From Neoarius graeffei (lineage: Eukaryota; Chordata; Actinopteri; Siluriformes; Ariidae): a stretch of DNA of 64,000 nucleotides. The position numbers and the translations under genes were made by a program. The notes beneath the pieces were generated by a model. That model had not been told where the DNA came from. It saw only the letters and a program-made list of their open reading frames with translations, and made no database searches. The stretch spans positions 69,031,241 to 69,095,240 of the forward strand of contig NC_083577.1 in assembly GCF_027579695.1 (NCBI RefSeq), written 5' to 3'. Shown one piece after another: positions 10,094 to 20,500 of the stretch (position 1 is its first letter; every line of letters starts with the position of its first letter).

Positions 10094-10662
10094 AGCTAAA
10101 AGAACGTTTAAAGCAGTGGAAAAACAAAGAGAGTTGTGCATGCGTGACTGTTTTGTATGGAATGTCGCTTGACCCCGCATTTGTATATCCATCAACATGG
10201 CCGACATCCGGGTTTCTATTTTGCTTTGACGTCACTTGCAAGTCAAGAATTCTGCCTTGGACATTTCAGTCGTGTAATTTTCAAATTTCTTTGAGCTTTT
10301 GAACCAATCTAAAAAAAATTTCAACAAATTTTAAAGCTTCAAGATGAAGAATGTAAACAAACCGGCAAAATGACAGTAGCAATTTGTGAAAATGCTATAA
10401 TAATAATAATTCTTGAAAAAAAAATGTTCTTACCATCAAAGACTTTCATTCCATATTTTGTTGCTTATTTTTGTTGCTTTTTTTTGTCCTCGGTTGGTTC
10501 AGCAAAATGCTCTGCCATTTTGTTTTTCTCTACTCATGGTATTGCTGGGTTTCACGTGACGTCCCATCCACCTCATTAGTTGTTCAAAACTTTAGCTGGT
10601 GGTCAACCAAAGCTCAGTTGACAAAGTGTTTGTACGGAGAAGGTGCATTGCTCGCATGAAAA

Positions 10663-10881
10663 ATGCCTTACGTTTGCGTTGTTTGTTTTAGGTTGTTCGA
10701 ATCGATCAAACCGTGAAACTGATAAAAGTTTCTTCAGGGTTCCCCGTGAACTAATAAAGGGTGAACGAACACAGGATTTCACAAAAAGACGTTGAGAAAG
10801 GTGGTTTTTGAACCCCTCACTGAAATCGAAGGGAGTCGAGTCGAAGCATGTTCGAGTTTGCAGTGATCACTTGGTGAAAGG
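10663..10881 (+). pseudogene. THAP-domain exon, frameshifted
   Basis: Starts MPYVCVVC. In a shifted frame it continues GCSNRSNRETDKSFFRVPRE, and in another RVCSDHLVKG followed by a donor-like GTTTGT. The C-x-H pair in CSDH and the early cysteines are the C2CH zinc ligands of a THAP domain. At least two frame changes make it non-functional. Confidence 0.7.
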
Positions 10882-11208
10882 TTTGTCTCTCCCTCTCGGC
10901 TATGGCCTTAGTGTTTTCCAAGTACTTTTCTTGCTATGTGTCGTTATTTTACGGTACTTTTTTTAGTCATGAAGCGCTAAAGTCCCCAGCTGTTTCTTTG
11001 TTCACTCCTCACAAAGTCCATATGCATGAAGGTCATGACAAAATTCTTCCCCAGCCGTACAGTTACAATGCGCCGTGATCACTTCTCCGTCTTGTTTAAC
11101 TGAGATCCAGGTCTTTAAAGGGGTTTCTGATGATCTTTGTGAATGATTTAGCTGAGAGATAAGAGGCAACACAAGTGAGAATCAAGCCAACTGTTGTTTG
11201 TTTACACT

Positions 11209-11601
11209 TCAACTTGCAGCGCTTCGTTGTAAAGACGCGAACAAAGAAAGCTTTAAAAACCATACTGTACTTACACAGGCAAAAACAATACAGGATTCAT
11301 TTGGCAGTGACTTGATATCGAGGTCCTTTACCCAGCCACATAGAAAAAAGTTGTAAGCCTCCATACTCTTCCACACTTTCATCTGTTTTGCGGTGTAGAA
11401 GGACGTCTGCAACACCAGATAGTTCGAGATGTCGGGGAACTCGACTGAAGGGTAGTTTTTGAGATCGTATGACAAATCCTTCTTTCCCAGACTGTACGGG
11501 TCGATTCCATTGAACATAGCAATTTTCTGAATATATCTAAAGCGAGCAGTGGCTTCTAGATTACGAGTGTACTCTGATAAGTTATCGCTAGTTGTTTGCA
11601 C
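11209..11601 (-). CDS. transposon ORF, N-terminal part of a SWIM/YqaJ-associated-type protein (partial)
   Basis: Open for 130 codons from the ATG at 11601. Recognisable stretches are LEATARFRYIQKIAMFNG, IDPYSLGKKDLSYDL, SNYLVLQTSFYTAKQMKVW and YNFFLCGWVKDL. I recall this type of N-terminus from multicopy fish proteins that continue with a SWIM zinc finger and a YqaJ-type nuclease domain; those domains are absent. It reads toward the THAP remnant in the same element. Probably a first exon whose downstream exons were deleted. The homologous broken copy is at 8728-9440. Confidence 0.55.
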   Translation of the reverse strand: MQTTSDNLSEYTRNLEATARFRYIQKIAMFNGIDPYSLGKKDLSYDLKNYPSVEFPDISNYLVLQTSFYTAKQMKVWKSMEAYNFFLCGWVKDLDIKSLPNESCIVFACVSTVWFLKLSLFASLQRSAAS

Positions 11602-12343
11602 TACGGCAGCTGTTTAGACCACCAGCTATTTCACTTCCGGTAAAACCACTAAAAAAAGTCACGTGACTGAAACCCAGCAATACGAGCTGATAGCCTAGTA
11701 GTAGAGTAGCCAATCAGAGCATGTGCTTGCTCATATCCAGTGAATGTGGATAGAATATCATCAAATAGTGTATGAGATTTCATGATGTGTTCTTGCACAC
11801 GGTGTGTTTGGAGGTTTAATCACTTTGTGATTGGATTGTGATGTGCCAAATGTGTCTGGAGGGCATGAAGAATGTTTGGCAGAGCATTGTTTTACAGTAA
11901 TTATGTACAAGTCTGTATTTTAATACATTTAATATGGATATAGTTACATCTATATATTTAATGTATTAAACATGTACAGCAGACGACTACCAAAATTTTT
12001 TATACTGGATTTTTTTATAATGCATATTCTAACACCCCTTCTTTATGCTTTGATTTTCAGTGTGATGTGTCTCACATGCCAAGGTCAGTTTCTTTAAGAA
12101 ACCATGCAGAGATTTTTGCTGTCTTGCTGCAAAGAGAATAATGAACTCCTAACATTAATATTGTACTTTTAAGGATTTCTTGATTTGTCCTGTTGGGAGA
12201 ACTTTTAGACTGTTAGAAATAGGGGTACAGTAGGAGTCCATTTCTGTTCCCCATGGTACAATCTACACTATTGTACGGCTTAGGGATCATTATTGGAGCT
12301 CAAGGTAACTGTGTGTACCTTTCTAGGACCAAAAACGTACATA

Positions 12344-13959
12344 CAGTGCCTTGTATTCATCCCCCTTGGTGTTTGTCCTGTTTTGTTGCATTACAAGCTG
12401 GAATTAAAATGGATTTTGGGGGGGTTAGCACCATATGATTTACACAACATGCCTACCACTTTAAAAGTGCACATTGTTTTTTTTATTGTGATACAAACAA
12501 TAATTAAGATGAAAAAACAGAAATTTGTAGTGTACATAAGTATCCACCCCCCCAAAAAAAAAATAAAGTCAATACTTTATAGAGTCACCTTTTGCTACAA
12601 CTACAGCTGCAAGTCTCTTGGTGTTTGTCTCTATTAGCTTAGCACATCTAGCCACTGGGATTTTTGCCCATTCCTTAAGGCAAAACTGCTCCAACTCCTT
12701 CAAGTTAGATGGGTTGCGTTCGTGTACAGCAATCTTCAAGTTATGCCACAGATTCTCAATTGGATGGAGGTCTGGGCTTTGATTAAACCATTCCAAGACA
12801 TTTAAATGTTTCCCTTTAAACCACTCCAGTGTAGCTTTAGCAGTGTGTTTAGGTTCATTGTCCTGCTAGACCATGAACCTTCATCCGAGTCTCAAACCTC
12901 TGGCTGACTCAAACAGGTTTTCCTCCAGAATTGCCCTGTATTTAGTGCCATCCATCTTTCCTTCAGTCCTGACCAGCTTTCCTGTCCCTGCAGATGAAAA
13001 ACATCCCCACAGCGTGATGCTGCCACCACCATGCTTCACTGTGGGAATGGTCTTCTTAGGGTGTTGGATTTGCGCCACACATGGCATTTCCCATGATGGC
13101 CAAAAAGATCAATTTTTGTCTCATTTGACCAGAGAATCTTCTTCCATGTGTTTGGGGAGTCTGCCACATGCTGTTGGGCAAACCCCAAACGTGATTTTTT
13201 AAGCAGTGACTTTTTTCTGGCCACTCTTCCATAAAGCCCCGCTCTGTGGAATACATGGTTTAAAGTGGTCCTATGGACAGATACTCCCATCTCCACTGTG
13301 GATCTTTGCAGCTCCTTCAGTGTTATCTTTGGTGTCTTTGTTGCATCTCTGATTAATGCACCCCTTGCCCGGTCTGTGAGTTTTGGTGGACAGCCTTCTC
13401 TTGTCAGGTTTGTAGTGGTGCCATGTTCTTTCCATTTTGCTATAATGGATTTAATGGCGCTCCTTGGGATATTCAAAGTTTGGGATATTTTTTATGACCC
13501 AACCCTGATCTATACTTCTCCACAACTTTGTCTCTGACCTGTTTGGAGGCTTCTTGGTTTTCATGTTGCTTGCTTAGTAGTGTAGCAGAGTCAGGGTCCT
13601 TCCAGAACAGGTTGATTTTATACAGACATCATGTGACACTTTGATTGCACACAGGTGGAGCTTAATTAACTAATTATGTGACTTATGAAGTGAATTGGTT
13701 GGACCAGCTCTTATTTAGGGGTTTCATACGAAAGGGGGTGAATACCTATGCACATGCCAGATTTCTGGGGTTTTTTTTCATCTTAATTATTGTTTGTGTC
13801 ACAATTTAAAAAAAAAAAAACAATTCGCACCTTTAAAGTTGTAGGCATGTTGTGTAAATCAAATGGTGCTAACCCTCCAAAAATCCATTTTAATTCCAGC
13901 TTGTAATGCAACAAAACAGGACAAACACCAAGAGGGATGAATACTTTTGCAAGGCACTG
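12344..13959 (-). mobile_element. Tc1-family transposon
   Basis: TIRs begin CAGTGCCTTG and end CAAGGCACTG, flanked by TA (12342-12343, 13960-13961). The inner TIR has CATTACAAGCTGGAATTAAA at one end and its inverse at the other. About 1.6 kb, the usual full length for Tc1, but with a damaged transposase. Confidence 0.95.
12569..13476 (-). pseudogene. Tc1 transposase pseudogene
   Basis: Minus-strand pieces in order: 13476-13036 (helix-turn-helix region, then [13 protein letters not shown] around the first catalytic D, here N), a frame change near 13060, then 13087-12881 ([17 protein letters not shown]), then 12796-12569 (NQSPDLHPIENLWHNL with the catalytic E, to a C-terminal VVVAKGDSIKY). The QQDN segment between 12881 and 12796 is broken. 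Inactive. Confidence 0.9.
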
Positions 13960-14078
13960 TATATGTTCCAAAGCAGTATATAAAGGGTACAAATAAACAC
14001 CTTAGAGGGTCCTCCACCAATGACAAGCCATTGTACCCCTAAAGGTACAGTAATATACTTTATTTTCTGAGTGTGTAG

Positions 14079-15296
14079 ACTGTATATAAAACACTACTCA
14101 CTTCAACAGAAAATTCGGAAAATGTTCCTATTGAGAAACCTTGAACAGTTTAAAAAAAAAAAACATGGAGGAATAATTTTTTCTAACAATGGAGTTTGTT
14201 AAAGTTTTGGTAAAGTTGGTTTAATCTAGCATCCTGGGGTGTTCTTTGGTTTTTCCCGTGAATGAACCCTTCAAATGTAGAATCTTATGATGCAGTCCCT
14301 GAACAGAAGAGTTTATAACTTTGCATTTGCATCTCTCAGAGAATCATTTAGAGAAATATATCTAGCGTGCAGACACGGTGATCAACATGGTTGTTGTTCT
14401 GCGCAGCTTGACAAGTACCGGTCTCATAAGGCTGTGATTCTTGACTTTTCGTTCTTATTTTGTGCCATGATTTCACAAACATGATGCTGAAGTGAAGACT
14501 CTAGGGGTGAGTAAACAGACCTGTAACACTGACGCAAGTTTATTGAAGTAACTCCATAAATAAGATGTATTCATTCAAGAACTGGATTCATTTGAAATAC
14601 ATGATTTGCTCCCGTAGTTTTATTCATATTCATGTTTCATTTTTATCTAATTAATTTTACACCGTCCTTTTAAAAAGTGTGGTGGCCTAGGAAAACCTTT
14701 CACATGATGAAATTTGGACATCTACAGTACTATATCGAGTTCTGAAATCTACACACTTTCCTGAACTGAAATGAGGATTTCTCCTCGTTTTTCTACCATA
14801 AGGAAAGTTATAATCTGGTCCGTTTATATCCATAATTGCATTTAAAGTTTTGATTCTGACTGTGGCGCTGGTGCATCATGGACATTTTGACAGCCAGTAT
14901 CTGATTACTAACTGCACTGAGTCAGATTAAGTCCATTTTTGTGACTTTCACTATGTGAAGAAATCTCATAAGCTTGTAAGGTTTTAGACATATTTAGACA
15001 GGCTGACTGTTTTTACCACCATTTTGTCTGTCCCTTTATGTACCTAATGTGATCACTGCAGGAATCCTAAGCAAATTTAATCAAAAATGCACATCATTTT
15101 TGTGATATTTATGTTTTTGAAAAGGTGTTAAATTATGTTATACGCAGAATCTCAATTTCGGCTGAATTCAGCCTGTTCATCTAACAGATTTTCCCAGGCG
15201 ACCATGCAATTATTTTACTTTACTTAAATTTACCTTATTACCCAGATGGAACTTGGTAAAGAGAGCAACTCTTAGTATAGTTATTTTTCTGGCCTG
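14079..15296. other. tmem237 intronic sequence, nothing recognised
   Basis: AT-rich, short ORFs only. No repeat family recognised. Confidence 0.4.
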
Positions 15297-15720
15297 TAGG
15301 TGCAAAAGAAGGCAATTGGACTTGCTTGGAATCCTTAAAGATGTTTCACCTCTCATCCGAAAGTCTTCTTCTTCTGTCTGACTAGTGGGGAGTTCCAGGT
15401 ATTTATCTTCTAGTGGACCAAAAGCAATCCTAAGGAGAGTTGTTGGAAGTCACATGGGTCGTTGACCGTCTCAGCCATCCTGTAGGTTGTTAGGGTCACT
15501 GGAGGCCAGGAGTGAACGGTGTTAGCAGCCTAGAGGGGTTATTAGGGTGATCTGTGGGTCGTTGGCTCTCTCTGCCATCTTGTGAGTCATTGAAGTCAGC
15601 TGAGTCTTGGTGTGGATGTGTATTTATTTTTCTGGGGATTACTGGGGAGTTGTCCCATAGGTCACCCTAACGACCCTCTGGGCCGCTAATACCCTTCACT
15701 CTCAGCCTCCAGTGACCCTA
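15297..15720 (-). repeat. retroposon fragment, left arm of inverted pair
   Basis: Carries GGTGCAAAAGAAGGCAATTG, AAGATGTTTCACCTCTCATC and GTCTGACTAGTGGG. Its complement forms the right arm at 17321-17580. The sequence resembles the 3' region of fish Penelope-like elements as I recall them, which is a tentative assignment. Confidence 0.55.
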
Positions 15721-17320
15721 GAGTGGTGCTTGAAAGTTTGTGAACCCTTTAGAATTGTCTATATTTCTGCATAAATATAACCTAAAACATCATCAGATTT
15801 TCACACAAGTCCTAAAAGTAGATAAAGAGAACCCAGTTAAACAAATGAGACAAAAATATTATACTTGGTCATTTATTTATTGAGGAAAATGATCCAACAT
15901 TACATATCTATGAGTGACAAAAGTATGTGAACCTTTGCTTTCAGTATCTGGTGTGACCCCCTTGTGTAGCAATAACTGCAACTAAATGTTTGCGGTAACT
16001 GTTGATCAGTCCTGCACACCGGCTTGAAGGAATTTTAGCCCATTCCTCCGTACAGAACAGCTTCAACTCTGGGATGTTGGTGGGTTTCCTCACATGAACT
16101 TCTCACTTCAGGTCCTTCCACAACATTTCCATTGGATTAAGGTCAGGACTTTGACTTGGCCATTCCAAAACATTAACTTTATTCTTCTTTAACCATTCTT
16201 TGGTAGAATGACTTGTGTGCTTAGGGTCGTTGTCTTGCTGCATGACCCACCTTCTCTTGAGATTTAGTTAATGGACAGATGTCCTGACATTTTTCTTTAG
16301 AATTCGCTGGTATAATTCAGAATTCATTGTTCCATCAATGATGGCAAGCCGTCCTGGCCCAGATGCAGCAAAACGGCCCCAAACCAAGATACTACCACCA
16401 CCATGGTTCACAGATGGGATAAGGTTCTTATGCTGGAATGCAGTGTTTTCCTTTCTCCAAACGTAATGCTTCTCATTTAAACCAAAAAGTTCTATTTTGG
16501 CCTCATCCGTCCACAAAACATTTTTCCAATAGCTTTCTGGCTCGTCCACTTGATGTTTAGCAAACTGCAGATGAGCAGCAATGTTCTTTGTGGAGAGCAC
16601 TGGCTTTCTCCTTGCAGCCCTGCCATGCACACCATTGTTGTTCAGTGTTCTCCTGATGGTGGACTCATGAACATTAGCCAATGTGAGAGGCCTTCAGTTG
16701 CTTAGAAGTTACCCTGGGGTCCATTGTGACCTCAACGACTATTACATGCCTTGCTCTTGGAGTGATCTTTGTTGGTCGACCACTCCTGGGGAGGGTAACA
16801 ATGGTCTTGAATTTCCTCCATTTGTACACAGTCTGTCTGACTGTGGATTGGTGGAGTCCAAACTCTTTAGAGATGGTTTTGTAACCTTTTCCAGCCTGAT
16901 GAACATCAACAACGCTTTTTCTGAGGTCCTCAGAAATCTCCTTTGTTCGTGCCATGATACACTTCCACAAACGTGTTGTGAAGATCAGACTTTGATAGAT
17001 CCCTGTTCTTTAAATAAAACAGGGTGCCCGCTCACACCTGATTGTCATCCCATTGATTGAAAACACCTGACTCTAATTTCACCTTCAAATTAACTGCTAA
17101 TCCTAGAGGTTCACATACTTTTGCCACTCACAGATATGTAGTATTGGATCATTTTCCTCAATAAATAAATGACCAAGTATAATATTTTTGTCTCATTTGT
17201 TTAACTGGGTTTTCTTTATCTACTTTTAGGACTTGTGTGAAAATCTGATGATGTTTTAGGTCCTATTTATGCAGAAATCTAGAAAATTCTAAAGGGTTCA
17301 CAAACTTTCAAGCACCACTG
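15721..17320 (-). mobile_element. Tc1-family transposon between inverted retroposon arms
   Basis: Ends GTGGTGCTTGAAAGTTTGTG and its inverse, with TA at 15719-15720 and 17321-17322. 1600 bp. A truncated copy of the same family lies at 28543-29044. Confidence 0.93.
15940..16970 (-). pseudogene. Tc1 transposase pseudogene
   Basis: Minus-strand reading 16970-16674 gives the N-terminal helix-turn-helix part (ARTKEISEDLRKSVVDVHQ). 16681-16268 continues in a shifted frame with NVLWTDEAKIELFGLNEKH and VNHGGGSILVWGRF. Stops near 16265 precede the DDE second half, of which broken traces remain to about 15940. A frameshift and stops rule out function. Confidence 0.88.
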
Positions 17321-17580
17321 TAACAACCTACAGGATGGCTGAGAGGGTCAACGACCCATGTGACCCCAACGACTCTCCCTAAGGGTTGCTTTTGGTCCAC
17401 TAGATGATAAATACCTGAAACTACCCACTAGTCAGACAGAAGAAGAAGAAGAAGAGGAGGCCTTTTGGATGAGAGGTGAAACGTCTTCAAGAATTTCAAG
17501 CAAGTCCAGTTGCCTTCTTTAGCACCTACGGATTACGATGACCTGGATGACTGAGAACCTTCACAGACATGTTTTTCTGG
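17321..17580 (+). repeat. retroposon fragment, right arm of inverted pair
   Basis: Contains CCCACTAGTCAGACAGAAG, GATGAGAGGTGAAACGTCTT and GCCTTCTTTAGCACC, inverse of 15297-15720. It ends about 11 bp before the first recognised tmem237 exon. Confidence 0.55.
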
Positions 17581-17593
17581 CCTTTACCTAGAG

Positions 17594-20500
17594 AACATGT
17601 CAATTACCAAACCTAAGAAGAAAAAAGCTAAGAAGGAAATCGATGGAGTGAAAGAGTTGGAGGGTAAAACCATGTCACGTCTATTAATTTTTTAAACATT
17701 TTCCTAGTGAGCAGCCAAGCTAAAATTGTTCCTGATCAGTTCACTATGGATTTCTAGATATTTACAGTGTGTCTTTCTGTGTTCTGCGAATATGATTGAC
17801 CTGTCTAGAGGAGACAGGGCCTGCTGTTGAAAAGGCAGAGTTAGCAAGCTGTAATCCACCTGAAAGCAAGGATGCTCTTTCCCCTGAGCCTCATGACATT
17901 CCACTACACAAGAAGAAGAAGAGAAAGAAGATGGCAAATACCTTTGGTAATCAGTTTAAGTGAACACCATGAACTTTCCCCCTCATTTTTATGTCGTATT
18001 TATTACATTTGTCTTCATAGATATGGAAAGTGAACAGCAAGACCTTGTGAATGGAGACACACAAACGTCACCCGCAGACAGAGAGGAAGTTACGAGGAAA
18101 TCTCGACGAAAGAGGTGAGAATGGAAGGAAAAAACAAAAGCTCATCTAATATTTGATTTCCCTGTGATGAACAGAATCCAGTTTCTCAGTAAAAGACAAA
18201 ATGAATGAACTGAAAATGAAATGCATGTGGTCAGTTTTTACTGTGCTGCGTTTCTTATAGAGTCATATTCTCTCTGTAGGAAGTCTAAGATAACAGAGAA
18301 TCAGCATAATACCAGTGTGGTAGAGGATGACAATGTCGTCACCGATGCACATACTTCTATCTCTCATCGTTCGCTGTTTTCTGCCCCTCTGGGTCATAGC
18401 CAGTCTCTCAGCAAAGTGTTTGTGGAGAGAAACCGTGAGTTCTTCATTCATTAAAAATAAATCACTACAATATCTGGCTCATTGCTTTGTTTGCTAATGT
18501 AAGGATGTGAGAATTACTTATTAACAAAATTAATATAATACAGAATCCATCATGGTGGTGTAGTGGTTAGTACTGTCGCATCACAGCAAGAAGGTTCTGG
18601 GTTTGAGCCCAGTAGCTGATGAGGGCGTTTCTGTGTGGAGTTTGCATGTTCTCCCCACGTCTGCGTGGGTTTCCTCCGGGTGCTCCGGTTTCCCCCACAG
18701 TCCAAAGACATGCAGGTTAGGTTAACTGGTGACTCTAAATTGACCGTAGGTGTGAATGTGAGTGTGAATGGTTGTCTGTGTCTATGTGTCAGCCCTGTGA
18801 TGACCTGGCGACTTGTCCAGGGTGTACCCCGCCTTTCGCCCGTAGTCAGCTGGGATAGGCTCCAGCTTGCCTGCGACCCTGTAGAAGGATAAAGCGGCTA
18901 GAGATAATGAGATGAGATGACAGAATCCATCATGGTGGTGTAGTGGTTAGTACTGTCGCCTCACAGCAAGAAGGTTCTGGGTTTGAGCCCAGTAGCTGAT
19001 GAGGGCGTTTCTGTGTGGAGTTTGCATGTTCTCCCCACGTCTGCGTGGGTTTCCTCCAGGTGCTCCGGTTTCCCCCACAGTCCAAAGACATGCAGGTTAG
19101 GTTAACTGGTGACTCTAAATTGACCGTAGGTGTGAATGTGAGTGTGAATGGTTGTTTGTCTCTATGTGCAGCCCTGCGATGGCCTGGCGACTTGTCCAGG
19201 GTGTACCCCGCCTCTCACCCATAGTCAGCTGGGATAGGCTCCAGCTTGCCCACGACCCTGTACAGGATAAGTGGTTATGGATGGATGGATGGATGGATGG
19301 ATGGATGGATGGAGAATCCATCATTTCTTCATTAGTCATGAAGGGTTTTTTCTGCCTCGAAATGTTTTCTTACCTGGAAAAAAGTACTTCTTTGTAACTA
19401 GGACCAGTGACGCATGTCTAGTTTATCTCAGGGAGCATTCTCCTATCAGGACGGTTTCAGGCAACAGATCGTCTGGACCTGGGCCATGAGCAGGTGGAAG
19501 AGTTCATGGAGGTCAGATCCACGTGGAACACACGAGATGTTGCCTTAAGAGTTCACAGTGGTTACAGGTAAGAGAAGAAGTAGGAAGCCACACCGTTATC
19601 TACTGAATCTCCAATCTCATTTATAAACATTTGGGTATTAGTGATTTGTAGTTATGTGAATTTAAATCCCAAAGATTTTAAAATTCTTGGTAAATTTCAA
19701 CACAGCTACTGAGTTTACCATCATACATCATGTTGGTCTTTTTGGTTTGTTTTCTGTAGGATCATTGGACTCTTCTGTCATGGGTTTCTGGCAGGTTATG
19801 CTGTATGGAACATCATTGTTATTTATGTTCTGGCTGGAGAGCAGCTGAAAACACTTTCAAACCTGTTACAGCAATACCACAGCTTAGCAAACCCTGCTCA
19901 ATCTCTACTGTACTTTCTGCTGGCTATTAGCTCCGTGTCTGCCTTCGACAGGTATGTGTATTTAATATCGGGCATGATCATGTATTAGGACCAAGAACAT
20001 CATGGTATCTTGACTGCCTGCACTAAATTACCAACAGTGGGCCCAACAGTGACTATGGGAGTCCTCTGATTTGATCCTGCAACCAAACCTTAATCACTGA
20101 GTTACCAGTGCAACCTTAAATGCTGAGCTACCATTACTATATTTCAAAATATAAGGGTCCTGTTCCACCTGGGGTGGCATGGTGGTGTAGTGTTTAGCAC
20201 TGTTGCCTCACAGCAAGAAGGTTCTGGGTTCGAGCCCAGTGCTCGACGGGGGCCTTTCTGTATGGCATTTTCATGTTCTCCCCGTGTCTGCATGGGTTTC
20301 CTCCGAGTGCTCCGGTTTCCCCCACAGTCCAAAGACATGCAGGTTAGGCTAACTGGTGGCTCTAAATTGACCGTAGGTGTGAATGTGAGTGTGAATGGTT
20401 GTTTGTCTCTATGTATCAGCCCTGCAGTGACCTGGCGACTTGTCCAGGGTGTACCCCGCCTCTCACCCATAGTCAGTTGGGATAGGCTCCAGCTGGTCCG

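Larger units (their letters stand above)
10542..11680. mobile_element. second THAP/SWIM-type transposon, nested in copy A
   Basis: The ends are TTGCTGGGTTTCA and its complement, flanked by TA (10540-10541, 11681-11682). The uninterrupted relative at about 36700-36730 reads straight across this site, confirming insertion at one TA. The subterminal sequence contains CACGTGAC on both sides, as in the element at 40655-41577. It carries a THAP remnant (+) and a SWIM-like ORF (-), convergent. 1139 bp, probably an internal deletion derivative. Confidence 0.75.
8308..11775. mobile_element. THAP/SWIM-type DNA transposon (copy A) with three nested insertions
   Basis: Same family as 36303-36815. The left end is a hairpin: ACAGTTATTCCACC at 8310 is answered by GTGGAATAACTG at 8402. 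The right arm (TCATATCCAGTGAATGTGG) is inverse to 8413-8440. Two gene remnants start near opposite ends and read inward: a SWIM/YqaJ-associated-like N-terminus on + (8728) and a THAP protein on - (10518 and 10093). It is interrupted at 8827-9354, 9445-9955 and 10542-11680. THAP plus a YqaJ-type protein with a TA/AT target would fit the ISL2EU group. That assignment is inference and the outer ends are approximate. Confidence 0.6.
12221..14078. repeat. MITE-like repeat (copy 1), split by a Tc1
   Basis: 12221-12341 and 13962-14078 together match the uninterrupted 24716-24962 copy. Shared landmarks are GAGTCCATTTCTGTTCCCC, AAGCAGTATATAAAG, TTAGAGGGTCCT and GACAAGCCATTGTACC. The Tc1 at 12344-13959 fills the gap exactly at a TA. 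Confidence 0.85.

Noticed and set aside
12061-12083. Possible 23-bp tmem237 exon between TTTTCAG and GTCAGT
   Set aside because: Good splice signals, but its length leaves a phase that fits neither AG at 17590-17593, so it cannot join MGRKQA to the exon at 17594 in frame.
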